Below are positions 17,782-25,472 of a DNA stretch of 64,000 nucleotides, piece by piece; the stretch's first letter is position 1; each line of letters starts with the position of its first letter. Made by a program: the position numbers and the translations under genes. The stretch comes from Sphingomonas sp. Leaf339 (lineage in GTDB: Bacteria; Pseudomonadota; Alphaproteobacteria; Sphingomonadales; Sphingomonadaceae): contig NZ_LMRS01000056.1 of assembly GCF_001426195.1 (NCBI RefSeq), positions 209,144-273,143 on the forward strand, written 5' to 3'. Under the pieces are notes generated by a model. The model saw only the letters and a program-made list of their open reading frames with translations, searched no databases and was not told the origin of the DNA.

Positions 17782-19095
17782 ATGCCAGGCGACAAGACCG
17801 AAGCCGATCTCACCGGCGTCGAACGCCGCATCAGCCCCAAGCCGCCGGTCGAGGAGATTGCCGGCCGCAAGCTAAAGCCATCGACGCTGATGATGGGCCA
17901 CGGCTATGACCCCGCTCTGTCGGAAGGTTCGCTGAAACCGCCGATCTTCCTCACCTCCACCTTCGTCTTCCCCTCCGCCGCCGCCGGCAAACGCCATTTC
18001 GAGGGCGTCACCGGCAAGCGCCCCGGCGGTGCCGAGGGTCTGGTCTATTCGCGCTTCAACGGCCCCAATCAGGAAATCCTCGAAGACCGTCTGGCGATCT
18101 GGGAAGAGGCGGAGGACGCGCTCGCCTTCTCATCCGGCATGTCGGCGATCGCGACGCTGTTCCTGTCGATGGTCAAACCCGGCGACACGATCGTCCATTC
18201 CGGCCCACTTTATGCCGCGACCGAGACGCTCATCGCCCGCGTGCTCGGCCGCTTCGGCGTACAATGGCTCGACTTCCCCGCCGGCGCGACCCGGGAGGAA
18301 ATCGACGCGGTGATGGCCAAGGCGGCGACCGGCCATGTCGCGCTGATCTATCTGGAAAGCCCCGCCAACCCGACCAACGTACTGGTGGATGTCGAGGCGG
18401 TGGCCGCCAGCCGCGACGCGATCTTCGGCGATGCTCCCGACAAGCCGCCGATCGCGATCGACAACACGTTCCTCGGACCGCTCTGGCATCAGCCGCTGCG
18501 CCACGGTGCCGATATCGTCGTCTATTCGCTGACCAAATATGCCGGCGGCCATTCCGATCTGGTCGCGGGCGGCGTGCTGGGGACGAAGGCGCAGATCAAT
18601 ACGATCCGGGCCATGCGCAACACCATCGGTACGATCTGCGATCCCAACACCGCGTGGATGCTGCTCCGATCGCTGGAGACGCTGGAACTGCGGATGAGCC
18701 GCGCCGGCGAGAATGCCGCCAAGGTCTGCGCGTATCTGCGCGATCATCCCAAGGTTGAACGCGTCGGCTATCTCGGCTTCCCCCGCGACGATCGGCAGGC
18801 CGATATCTATGCCCGTCACTGCACCGGCGCCGGCTCCACCTTCTCGCTCTATCTGAAGGGTGGCGAGGCAGAGGCGTTCGCTTTCCTCGATGCGCTGCGT
18901 ATCGCCAAGCTGGCCGTGTCGCTCGGCGGCACCGAGACGCTGGCCAGCCACCCAGCCGGCATGACGCATCTGTCGGTGTCCGACGAACGCAAGGCGGCGC
19001 TCGACATTACCGACAATCTGGTCCGCATCTCGATCGGGGTCGAGGATGCCGACGACCTGATCGCCGATTTTACGCAAGCGCTGGATGCCATCTGA
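17782..19095 (+). CDS. Cystathionine gamma-synthase family PLP enzyme (methionine gamma-lyase-like)
   Basis: 437 aa, start ATG with AAGGAGATAG. A Cys/Met-metabolism PLP-dependent transsulfuration fold: YSRFNGPNQEILEDRLA (active-site Tyr/Arg), SSGMSAIATL, PANPTNVLVDV, and the PLP-binding lysine in YSLTKYAGGHSDLVAG. The long N-terminal extension and AIDNTFLGPLWHQPL resemble the group annotated as cystathionine gamma-synthase family protein, some of which are methionine gamma-lyases. The exact reaction cannot be fixed. Its stop overlaps the next start (TGATG). Confidence 0.88.
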   Translation: MPGDKTEADLTGVERRISPKPPVEEIAGRKLKPSTLMMGHGYDPALSEGSLKPPIFLTSTFVFPSAAAGKRHFEGVTGKRPGGAEGLVYSRFNGPNQEILEDRLAIWEEAEDALAFSSGMSAIATLFLSMVKPGDTIVHSGPLYAATETLIARVLGRFGVQWLDFPAGATREEIDAVMAKAATGHVALIYLESPANPTNVLVDVEAVAASRDAIFGDAPDKPPIAIDNTFLGPLWHQPLRHGADIVVYSLTKYAGGHSDLVAGGVLGTKAQINTIRAMRNTIGTICDPNTAWMLLRSLETLELRMSRAGENAAKVCAYLRDHPKVERVGYLGFPRDDRQADIYARHCTGAGSTFSLYLKGGEAEAFAFLDALRIAKLAVSLGGTETLASHPAGMTHLSVSDERKAALDITDNLVRISIGVEDADDLIADFTQALDAI

Positions 19096-19610
19096 TGCCG
19101 GTCTTTACCGATATTTCGCAGTCGGATTTCCTGACTGCGATCCACGATCTCGCCGCCAAGCTGGCGGCGGATACGTGGGCGCCGCATTTCATTATCGGCG
19201 TCGGTCGCGGCGGGCTGGTGCCGGCCGTCTTTCTCAGCCACGCCAGCGGCCTGCCGACGCTGTCGGTCGATTATTCAAGCCAGGTCAAAGACTTCGCCGA
19301 CGAACCGTTGGTCAAGCTGGCGGCGCGCACCCGCGACGGCGAACGGTTGCTGTTCCTCGACGACATCAACGATTCCGGCCGCACGATCACGCATCTGCGC
19401 ACTGCACTGGCGGCGGCCGGCGCCGTACCGGGCGCGGTGCGTTTCGCCACGCTGATCGATAACGAAAGCTCGGCCGAACGCGTCGATTATCGCCACCGCA
19501 CGATTGACCGCCGCACGACCAAAGACTGGTTCGTGTTCCCCTGGGAAGCGGTCGCGCCGCCCGCCGCCATCGCCGACGATGCCGCGGAGGTGCCGGAGCG
19601 GATCGCATGA
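19095..19610 (+). CDS. Phosphoribosyltransferase-domain protein
   Basis: 171 aa. PRPP-binding signature LLFLDDINDSGRTI at about 88-101 and the N-terminal loop IIGVGRGGLVPAVFLSHASG identify a type I phosphoribosyltransferase. The length and VDYRHRTIDRRTTKDWFVFPWE end resemble xanthine/hypoxanthine-guanine phosphoribosyltransferases. Base specificity is not determined. Translationally coupled to the preceding PLP enzyme gene. Confidence 0.85.
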   Translation: MPVFTDISQSDFLTAIHDLAAKLAADTWAPHFIIGVGRGGLVPAVFLSHASGLPTLSVDYSSQVKDFADEPLVKLAARTRDGERLLFLDDINDSGRTITHLRTALAAAGAVPGAVRFATLIDNESSAERVDYRHRTIDRRTTKDWFVFPWEAVAPPAAIADDAAEVPERIA

Positions 19611-19911
19611 TCGCGCTGCTGCTAGCCGCCGCCACCTTCACCAGCGCCGCCGATCACCTGCGGATCGGTCGCCCCACCGGCGCGCGAGTGTCGCTTACGT
19701 TCGATGGCCGGTCGTTGATGGCGGCCGCTTGACCACGTAGTCGGAAGACGCCGGCATTAGCCCACAGATCACCGCTACCGACTGGCGAACCGTCTAGTGC
19801 AATCGCTGCTACGCGGTCGCCCGGATCGGTTATGCGGGAAAGGCGATGCTGGCGCAGGCTCAGGCGGCAGCGGCGATAGACCGAGCGCTGGCGACCCTGC
19901 GGCTGCGATAA
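19607..19911 (+). pseudogene. Decayed small secreted-protein gene
   Basis: An ATG overlapping the previous stop (ATGA) opens a signal-peptide-like frame, MIALLLAAATFTSAADHLRI, that stops after 41 codons at 19730-19732. Coding-like sequence continues in another frame, AGISPQITATDWRTV, then an in-frame TAG, then YAVARIGYAGKAMLAQ to a TAA at 19909-19911. One frameshift plus one nonsense change would restore a single secreted protein of about 100 aa. The original family is not recognised. Confidence 0.6.
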
Positions 19912-19925
19912 GCCCGATCAGAAGT

Positions 19926-20023
19926 GCAATGACGACTGAAATCCAGCCGTCATTGCGAGCATAGCGAAGCAACCCAGAGCCACACCTTAAACGCTCGGGG
20001 TTGCTTCACTCCCCGCAATGACG
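19926..20023. repeat. Palindromic REP-like element
   Basis: CGTCATTGCGAGCATAGCGAAGCAACCC (19948-19974) is in two parts complementary to GGGTTGCTTC ... CGCAATGACG (19998-20023). A third inverted copy of the tip, GCAATGACG (19926-19934), pairs with CGTCATTGC (19948-19955). Elements with the CGTCATTGCGAGC...GAAGCAA core are widespread in intergenic DNA of several proteobacteria. It lies between the pseudogene and the end of the nucleotidase gene. A half-copy lies at 24008-24024. Confidence 0.7.
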
Positions 20024-20036
20024 ATCCAGGCAGATG

Positions 20037-21776
20037 TCACCGCACCGGCGTACGATCCACGATCCGCCCGGTGGCCGGCGGCCCGACCGGCTTGCCCGTC
20101 GCCAGATACGCCACCAGCGCATCAAGGTCGCTGGGGCCCCCGGCCACGTCACGCCCCGCCGTGAACGTCGAGAAACCATCGCCGCCAAAGGCGAGGAAGT
20201 TGTTCACCGTCACCCGGTACGTCGCCGCGTCGTCAAGCGGCGCAGTCCCGACCCGCACGTCCATGATCCGCGATCCCGCCGGCCGCGAGCGATCGTAGGC
20301 ATAGGTCATGCCCGCAACGCTCATCACGATCTTTCGGTCGATCTGCTGCTCCAGCACCGCCCGCAATTGCGCGCCGGTATAGGCCCGCACCATCAGCGTG
20401 TTGCCGAACGGCTGCACCGCATACAGATCGGCGTAGGTGATGCTGCCATCCGGAGCGGGGTTCAGGCTGGTCCGGATGCCATAAGGGTTCATCAGCGCGA
20501 TCTGCGCGCCGCTGACCCGGGTTGCCGCCAGTTGCGAATCGGCGATCAGGTTGCCGAGCGTGGTCTCGGTCATCCCCGCGCCCTCCTTTGCCTTGGCCAG
20601 CGGCCCTGTCAGCAAGCCGACGGGCTTCGACGCCAGCGGCGCGGCGGCATGGGCGTATCGCGCCACCAGCGCCCCTACCTTCGGCTCGGGCGCATAGCGC
20701 GGGGCACGATCGGTGACGGCAACCTGCTTGCCGTCCGCACCGACATACCCATCATTCTGTACCACGATATTGCGCGCCCGCTTGGCCAACACCCGGTGCG
20801 TCGCCGGATCGATTGCCAGCACCGCATCCGTCACCAGCGTCCCGTATTTGCCCGAACTGGTCAGCAGGAACGGGCGCGCGGGGTCATAGGCGGCATAATC
20901 GCAGATATACGCACGGTGCGTATGCCCCGACACGACCAGATCGACCCGCGTATCCAGCCGGTCGAGGATCGGCCGGATCGCCCCCGACAGTGCGGTGCAG
21001 TCGTTCGGCCCGCCCTCGGCCGCGCCGCCCTCATGGATCAGCAGCACGATCGCATCCGCGCCGCCCGCACGCAGGCCGGCGATCTGCGCATTGGCGGTGT
21101 CCGCCTCGTCCGCGAACCGGATGCCGGGGATGCCGGTCGGATTGACATAGGTCTGCGTGGCCCGCGTCGTCAGCCCGATAAAGCCGATCTTCACCACCCG
21201 CGCGCCCTCGCGAAATTCGCGGATCGCGGTGGCAGGAAACGCGCTGTGCCCCGACGCGTCGATCGTGTTGCCCGCCAGATACGAGAAATGCGCGCCCGCA
21301 AACCGGTCCAGCCGACACGGCTCGCCATTGCCCGTCTTCGCACAGCCGCCATTCTGCAGCCGCCGCAATTCATCGATCCCGCGGTCAAATTCGTGATTGC
21401 CCGCCGCGTTCAGGTCGACGCCGATCAGGTTCATCGCCGCGATGGTCGGCTCGTCGAGAAACAACGACGACACGATCGGGCTTGCCCCCGTCATGTCCCC
21501 CGCCGACACCGTGATCGAATGCGCCGCCTGTGCCCGAAGCTCGGCAATCGCCGAGGCCAGATACGCCGCCCCGCCAGCCGGCGCCGCGGCCGGCTTGCCA
21601 TCCGCGCCCGCGACATCGATCGACAGCTTGGGCGGTTCGAGATTGCCATGGAAATCGTTGAAGGCGATGACATGGACCTCGACCGGCCCCGCCGCCACGC
21701 CGGTGACCGGCGCTGCCGTCCGCCCCACGCATCCCACCAGCAACGCCGCCGCGACCAGCGCCGCGAGGCCACGCAT
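20037..21776 (-). CDS. UshA-type metallophosphatase / 5'-nucleotidase lipoprotein
   Basis: 579 aa. Lipoprotein signal ([16 protein letters not shown], Cys16). The N-terminal metallophosphoesterase domain shows FNDFHGNLEPP, SAGDMTGASP, NAAGNHEFDRG and VVSGHTHRAYICDY, giving a full dimetal site. The C-terminal 5'-nucleotidase domain contains ETTLGNLIADSQLAAT and VNNFLAFGGDGFSTF. It probably hydrolyses nucleotides in the periplasm. The start overlaps the murA stop by ATGA, so the two are co-transcribed. Confidence 0.9.
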   Translation of the reverse strand: MRGLAALVAAALLVGCVGRTAAPVTGVAAGPVEVHVIAFNDFHGNLEPPKLSIDVAGADGKPAAAPAGGAAYLASAIAELRAQAAHSITVSAGDMTGASPIVSSLFLDEPTIAAMNLIGVDLNAAGNHEFDRGIDELRRLQNGGCAKTGNGEPCRLDRFAGAHFSYLAGNTIDASGHSAFPATAIREFREGARVVKIGFIGLTTRATQTYVNPTGIPGIRFADEADTANAQIAGLRAGGADAIVLLIHEGGAAEGGPNDCTALSGAIRPILDRLDTRVDLVVSGHTHRAYICDYAAYDPARPFLLTSSGKYGTLVTDAVLAIDPATHRVLAKRARNIVVQNDGYVGADGKQVAVTDRAPRYAPEPKVGALVARYAHAAAPLASKPVGLLTGPLAKAKEGAGMTETTLGNLIADSQLAATRVSGAQIALMNPYGIRTSLNPAPDGSITYADLYAVQPFGNTLMVRAYTGAQLRAVLEQQIDRKIVMSVAGMTYAYDRSRPAGSRIMDVRVGTAPLDDAATYRVTVNNFLAFGGDGFSTFTAGRDVAGGPSDLDALVAYLATGKPVGPPATGRIVDRTPVR

Positions 21777-23059
21777 CAGCCGTCGCCCAGCCGCTGGATA
21801 TCCGCTCCCACCGCCGACAGCTTCTCCTCCAGCCGCTCATATCCGCGATCGAGGTGATAGATGCGGCTGACCTGTGTCTCTCCATCGGCGACCAGCCCCG
21901 CCAGGATCAGGCTCATCGACGCGCGCAAGTCGGTCGCCATCACCGGCGCCCCGACCAGCTTGTCGACGCCGCGCACTACCGCGGTTCGGCCGCTGACGGT
22001 GATGTCCGCCCCCATCCGCGCCAGTTCGGGCACGTGCATGTACCGGTTCTCGAAGATCGTCTCGGTCAGCATGCTGGCGCCGTCCGCCTTGCACAGCATC
22101 GCCATGAACTGCGCCTGCATATCGGTGGCGAAGCCGGGGAAGGGTGCGGTGGTCAGCGTGATCGGCTTCAGCGGACCGTCCGCCGACACCAGCACCGAAT
22201 TGGCCCGCGCCTCCACCTTCACCCCCGCCTCGGTCAGCGCCGCCAGCGTCGCGCCCATATCGTCGGCCGATACGTTCGTGAGTTCCAGCGAGCCACCGGT
22301 GATTGCCGCCGCGCAGGCATAGCTGCCCGCCTCGATCCGGTCGGGCATCACCGCATAGGTCGCGCCGTGCAGCCGCTCGACGCCCTCGATCTCCAGCGTC
22401 TCGGTGCCGATCCCCTCGATCCGCGCGCCCATCGCGACCAGGCACCGACACAGGTCGACGATCTCCGGCTCGCGCGCCGCATTCTCGATCCTGCTCGGCC
22501 CCTTCGCCAGCACCGCCGCCATCACGACATTCTCGGTCGCGCCGACCGACACGATCGGGAAACGATAGCGCCCTCCGGTAAGCCGCCCGCCCGGCGCCGT
22601 CGCGCGGACATAGCCGGCCGCCATCTCCAGCTCCGCGCCGATCGCCTCCAGCGCCTTCAGGTGCAGATCGATCGGCCGGTTGCCGATCGCGCAGCCACCC
22701 GGCAACGACACCCGCGCCTCGCCCGCCCGCGCCAGCACCGGCCCCAGCACCAAAATCGACGCGCGCATCTTGCGCACGATGTCATACGGTGCCTCGGTAG
22801 AGGTCAGTTTGCCCGCGCGGATCGTCATGACCCGCCCGAAATCCTCGGGCCGCGTCCCCTCGATCGACGTCGATGCGCCCAGCTGGTTCAGCAGGTGGCC
22901 AAAGCCGTCCACGTCCGCCAGCCGCGGCAGGTTGCGCAGCGTCAACGGCTCGTCGGTCAGCAACGCGCACGGCATCAGCGTCAGCGCCGCGTTCTTGGCG
23001 CCCGAAATGGGCAGGCGACCGGTCAGGCGATTGCCGCCGCGGATGATGATGCGATCCAT
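21776..23059 (-). CDS. murA: UDP-N-acetylglucosamine 1-carboxyvinyltransferase
   Basis: 427 aa from ATG 23059 (ribosome site GGGAGGGG). First committed step of peptidoglycan synthesis: transfer of enolpyruvate from PEP to UDP-GlcNAc in the cytoplasm. Opens [20 protein letters not shown] with Lys22 in [11 protein letters not shown]. The active-site loop reads [17 protein letters not shown], with the catalytic (fosfomycin-target) Cys. An upstream open frame to 23356 is antisense to the crp-like gene and rejected. Confidence 0.95.
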   Translation of the reverse strand: MDRIIIRGGNRLTGRLPISGAKNAALTLMPCALLTDEPLTLRNLPRLADVDGFGHLLNQLGASTSIEGTRPEDFGRVMTIRAGKLTSTEAPYDIVRKMRASILVLGPVLARAGEARVSLPGGCAIGNRPIDLHLKALEAIGAELEMAAGYVRATAPGGRLTGGRYRFPIVSVGATENVVMAAVLAKGPSRIENAAREPEIVDLCRCLVAMGARIEGIGTETLEIEGVERLHGATYAVMPDRIEAGSYACAAAITGGSLELTNVSADDMGATLAALTEAGVKVEARANSVLVSADGPLKPITLTTAPFPGFATDMQAQFMAMLCKADGASMLTETIFENRYMHVPELARMGADITVSGRTAVVRGVDKLVGAPVMATDLRASMSLILAGLVADGETQVSRIYHLDRGYERLEEKLSAVGADIQRLGDG

Positions 23060-23186
23060 GCACCCCTCCCTATCGCCCCCGGCGTATCGTGCAAGCGTCG
23101 GCACAGAACCCCTTGGTTGATCGACTTTAATGCAAATTTTGATAGGTAGCGCATAATCCGTGTTCTGACGGGGGATCATCGCGCAC

Positions 23187-23936
23187 GTGCCGGATAGTTG
23201 CTTCGCCGATCGCATCGGCGATCTGATCGCGTTGACGCCCGGTGAAAAGGCGGCCCTGGCGGAATTGGGAGAGCGTGAGCGACGCTTGCGCCGCAACGCC
23301 GTGCTGCTCAGCGAAAACGACCGGCTGACCGAGTTGTTCGTCCTGAAACAGGGCATGATGATGAGCTATGTTCTGCTCGACGACGGGCGCCGGCAAATCC
23401 TGCGTTTCCTGTTCCCGGGCGACTTCCTCGCCACCGCCGCACTCGCTTATGGCACGTCGCCTGAAACGCTGATGGCGCTGACCGACACCGTCGTCAGCCC
23501 GTTCGACCGCAGCGCGATGGCCGGGCTGTTCGAGCGTCACCCGCGACTGGCTGCAGCGATCACCGCGCTGGAACAGATCGAGCGCGTGGCGATGACCGAT
23601 CGCCTCGCCGCGATCGGCCGCACGTCGGCCAAGGCACGCGTCGCGGGCTTGCTGCTGGAACTCCGCCACCGCCTGCGCGCGGCGGGCGACAGCCTGGCGA
23701 AGGATGACGCCCCGATCAGCTTCTTTCCCGGCATCACGCAGGAGGAGATCGGCGACGCGACGGGCCTGACCGCCGTTCATGTGAACCGGATGCTGCGGCA
23801 ACTGGAGGATGACGGCCTGCTCGCGCGCGACGGTGGCCGCTTCACGGTGCTGGACAGCACCCGGCTGGCGCAGACCGCCAATTATGTCGATCGGTATGCC
23901 GGGCTCGATTTCGGCTGGCTGCCGCATCCGCGATAG
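23187..23936 (+). CDS. Crp/Fnr-family transcriptional regulator
   Basis: 249 aa from a GTG. Residues about 15-135 form a cyclic-nucleotide-binding-like beta roll ([22 protein letters not shown], then [13 protein letters not shown]). A dimer helix follows. The C-terminal winged HTH is clear: [31 protein letters not shown]. No Fnr-type N-terminal four-Cys motif, so it is not a canonical oxygen sensor. Divergent from murA. Confidence 0.85.
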   Translation: MPDSCFADRIGDLIALTPGEKAALAELGERERRLRRNAVLLSENDRLTELFVLKQGMMMSYVLLDDGRRQILRFLFPGDFLATAALAYGTSPETLMALTDTVVSPFDRSAMAGLFERHPRLAAAITALEQIERVAMTDRLAAIGRTSAKARVAGLLLELRHRLRAAGDSLAKDDAPISFFPGITQEEIGDATGLTAVHVNRMLRQLEDDGLLARDGGRFTVLDSTRLAQTANYVDRYAGLDFGWLPHPR

Positions 23937-24007
23937 GGCGAGCAGCAAACTCCCGAACCTTCGCCGTTCTTCCTAAAGTAGAGACCGGTGCGATGATGTC
24001 AGTAATT

Positions 24008-24024
24008 ACGCTCGCAATGACGAC
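24008..24024. repeat. Half-copy of the REP-like palindrome
   Basis: ACGCTCGCAATGACGAC here is the reverse complement of the CGTCATTGCGAGC core of the element at 19926-20023. No second arm is seen, so it appears truncated. It lies in the convergent gap between the Crp-like gene and clpS. Confidence 0.45.
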
Positions 24025-24068
24025 GCATCGGCATCACGAAAGTTCGACGCAATCAGCGCCGGATCTAT

Positions 24069-24401
24069 CTAAGCCTTCTCCAGCGTACATTGCAGCGGAT
24101 GCTGGTTCTGCCGGGCAAAGTCCATCACCTGCCCGACCTTCGTCTCGGCGACCTCGTATGAGAACACGCCGCACACGCCGACACCGCGCTGGTGGACGTG
24201 AAGCATCACCCGCGTCGCCTCTTCCATGTCCATCCGGAAGAATCGTTGCAGACACAGCACCACAAATTCCATCGGCGTGTAATCGTCGTTCAGCATCAGG
24301 ACGCGGTACGGCGTCGGCTGTTTCGTGCGGGTACGGGTCTTGGTGGCGATACCGGTCCCTGTGCCGCCATCAGTCCCGTCGCCGTCGCGGCGCTCGGCCA
24401 T
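24069..24401 (-). CDS. clpS: ATP-dependent Clp protease adaptor ClpS
   Basis: 110 aa from ATG 24401. Delivers N-degron substrates to ClpAP. The core [18 protein letters not shown] contains the N-degron pocket (Asn-Asp), followed by [19 protein letters not shown] and [19 protein letters not shown]. The first 30 residues are a Gly/Thr/Arg-rich unstructured extension typical of ClpS N-termini. clpA is not in the window downstream on this strand, which is unusual only in relation to some other genomes. Confidence 0.93.
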   Translation of the reverse strand: MAERRDGDGTDGGTGTGIATKTRTRTKQPTPYRVLMLNDDYTPMEFVVLCLQRFFRMDMEEATRVMLHVHQRGVGVCGVFSYEVAETKVGQVMDFARQNQHPLQCTLEKA

Positions 24402-24486
24402 GAAAATCGTTCGCCTCTGCATGTGTCGCCGAAATATGGCATGTGCGTCGCCCGGGGCAAGTCCCGATACGCGGCAAAACCTGCGC

Positions 24487-24526
24487 AAAAACGGAAAAGG
24501 GCGGCCCGCGTTGTCGCGAACCGCCC
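24487..24526 (-). terminator. Rho-independent terminator after the phasin gene
   Basis: Read on the minus strand: GGGCGG, an inner CGCG-TTGT-CGCG-like stem, CCGCCC (24526 down to 24499), then TTTTCCGTTTTT (24498-24487). It lies 38 bp past the phasin stop and upstream of clpS. A classical stem plus T tract. Confidence 0.75.
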
Positions 24527-24563
24527 CTTCACCTCACCGCCCGGACGGGCGGCAGGGGATCGC

Positions 24564-25388
24564 TTACGCGACCACCTTCATCTTGTCGGCCGCCATCGCG
24601 ACGCGGTTCGAGATCGGCTGGGCGACCTCGCCGACCAGCTTCAGCGACGCTTCGGTGCCGCGCGACGTCTGGGCGACCATGCCATCGAAGATCGAGCGGA
24701 CATAATCACTCTGGAACTTCATGAACTCGGTCGGCGACTTGATCGACGCCATCGTGCGCAGCGCTTCCGAAGCGCTTTCGAACGAGGTCTTGGCATAGGC
24801 AGCCGCGTCCTGGCCCATCGACTCGAGGCCCTTGGCGGCGATCTTCGACGACTCGACCATCGCCTCGACGTTGCCCTTGCTGAACTCGGTCATTTCCTGA
24901 AAGAACTTCGTGCCCTTCTCGACGGCACCCTTGGTGCGGTCATTGGCTTCGGCGAACATGGCCTGGGTCTTCTCGGCGGCGGCGTTCGTGGCGGTGGTGG
25001 CGTCCATGATGATGTCCTCTTTGGCGGTTTGAACGGAATCGATAAGCGTGGAACTGGCTGGCTCGATACTGGCCGCAACGTCAGCGGCCGCTTCGACGAC
25101 TGGCGCGGCTAACACCGGTATCGGCGCCACAGCGGGCGGCTTGACGACAGGGGCGGCCTTGGCAGCGACAGGAGGCTCGACCGGCTTGGCAGGAACCTTT
25201 GTCGCAGCTGGCTTGCTAGCTGGTGCCTTGACGATTTCGGCGGGCTTCGGCTTGGCGGTAACGGCAGCAACGACTTTCTTCGCGACCATCGCCGGGTTGG
25301 CGAGCGCCGCTGGAATCGAAGACGGGGTCTTGGTTGCCGTTACCTGGTTAACTTTGCGCCCGGGGCGCTTGCCCCCTGACATAGCCAT
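24564..25388 (-). CDS. phaP: Phasin with Ala/Pro/Lys-rich N-terminal extension
   Basis: 274 aa from ATG 25388 (GGAGG 7 bp upstream). Phasins coat polyhydroxyalkanoate granules. The phasin domain covers about residues 130-265: AMFAEANDRTKGAVEKGTKF, EMTEFSKGNVEAMVESSKIA, SPTEFMKFQSDYVRSIFDGM. The first about 120 residues are rich in Ala, Pro, Val and Lys (KPAATKVPAKPVEPPVAAKA), unlike short phasins and reminiscent of histone-like tails of PhaF-type proteins, though at the other end. Downstream of phaC on the same strand, with TGCA-palindrome operators between. Confidence 0.88.
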   Translation of the reverse strand: MAMSGGKRPGRKVNQVTATKTPSSIPAALANPAMVAKKVVAAVTAKPKPAEIVKAPASKPAATKVPAKPVEPPVAAKAAPVVKPPAVAPIPVLAAPVVEAAADVAASIEPASSTLIDSVQTAKEDIIMDATTATNAAAEKTQAMFAEANDRTKGAVEKGTKFFQEMTEFSKGNVEAMVESSKIAAKGLESMGQDAAAYAKTSFESASEALRTMASIKSPTEFMKFQSDYVRSIFDGMVAQTSRGTEASLKLVGEVAQPISNRVAMAADKMKVVA

Positions 25389-25408
25389 AAGCCGCCTCCA
25401 CTCCTTTG

Positions 25409-25421
25409 TTGCACTGCACAA
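25409..25421. promoter_or_regulatory. Operator-like palindrome 1 upstream of the phasin gene
   Basis: TTGCACTGCACAA; the core TGCACTGCA is palindromic around one base. It lies 21 bp before the phasin start and is the exact reverse complement of the site at 25455-25467. PhaR repressors of alphaproteobacteria bind TGC/GCA-rich inverted sequences before phasin genes, so PhaR is the natural candidate; phaR itself is not in this window. Confidence 0.6.
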
Positions 25422-25454
25422 TATAGAACTATCGCCAACCGTTCAATAGCGTTT

Positions 25455-25467
25455 TTGTGCAGTGCAA
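25455..25467. promoter_or_regulatory. Operator-like palindrome 2 upstream of the phasin gene
   Basis: TTGTGCAGTGCAA, perfect inverted partner of 25409-25421, lying a few bases past the phaC stop (25473). The two centres are 46 bp apart, a little over four helical turns, compatible with cooperative binding at the phasin promoter. Confidence 0.6.
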
Positions 25468-25472
25468 CAAAT

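Noticed and set aside
20034..21857. A 607-codon open frame on the plus strand opposite the nucleotidase gene
   Set aside because: Product is His/Arg/Pro/Gln-rich with no domain, typical of antisense frames; the minus-strand gene has a complete metallophosphoesterase site.
23120..23160. TTGAT-containing AT-rich DNA before the Crp/Fnr gene considered as an Fnr box
   Set aside because: The second half-site (ATCAA) is absent at the required spacing.
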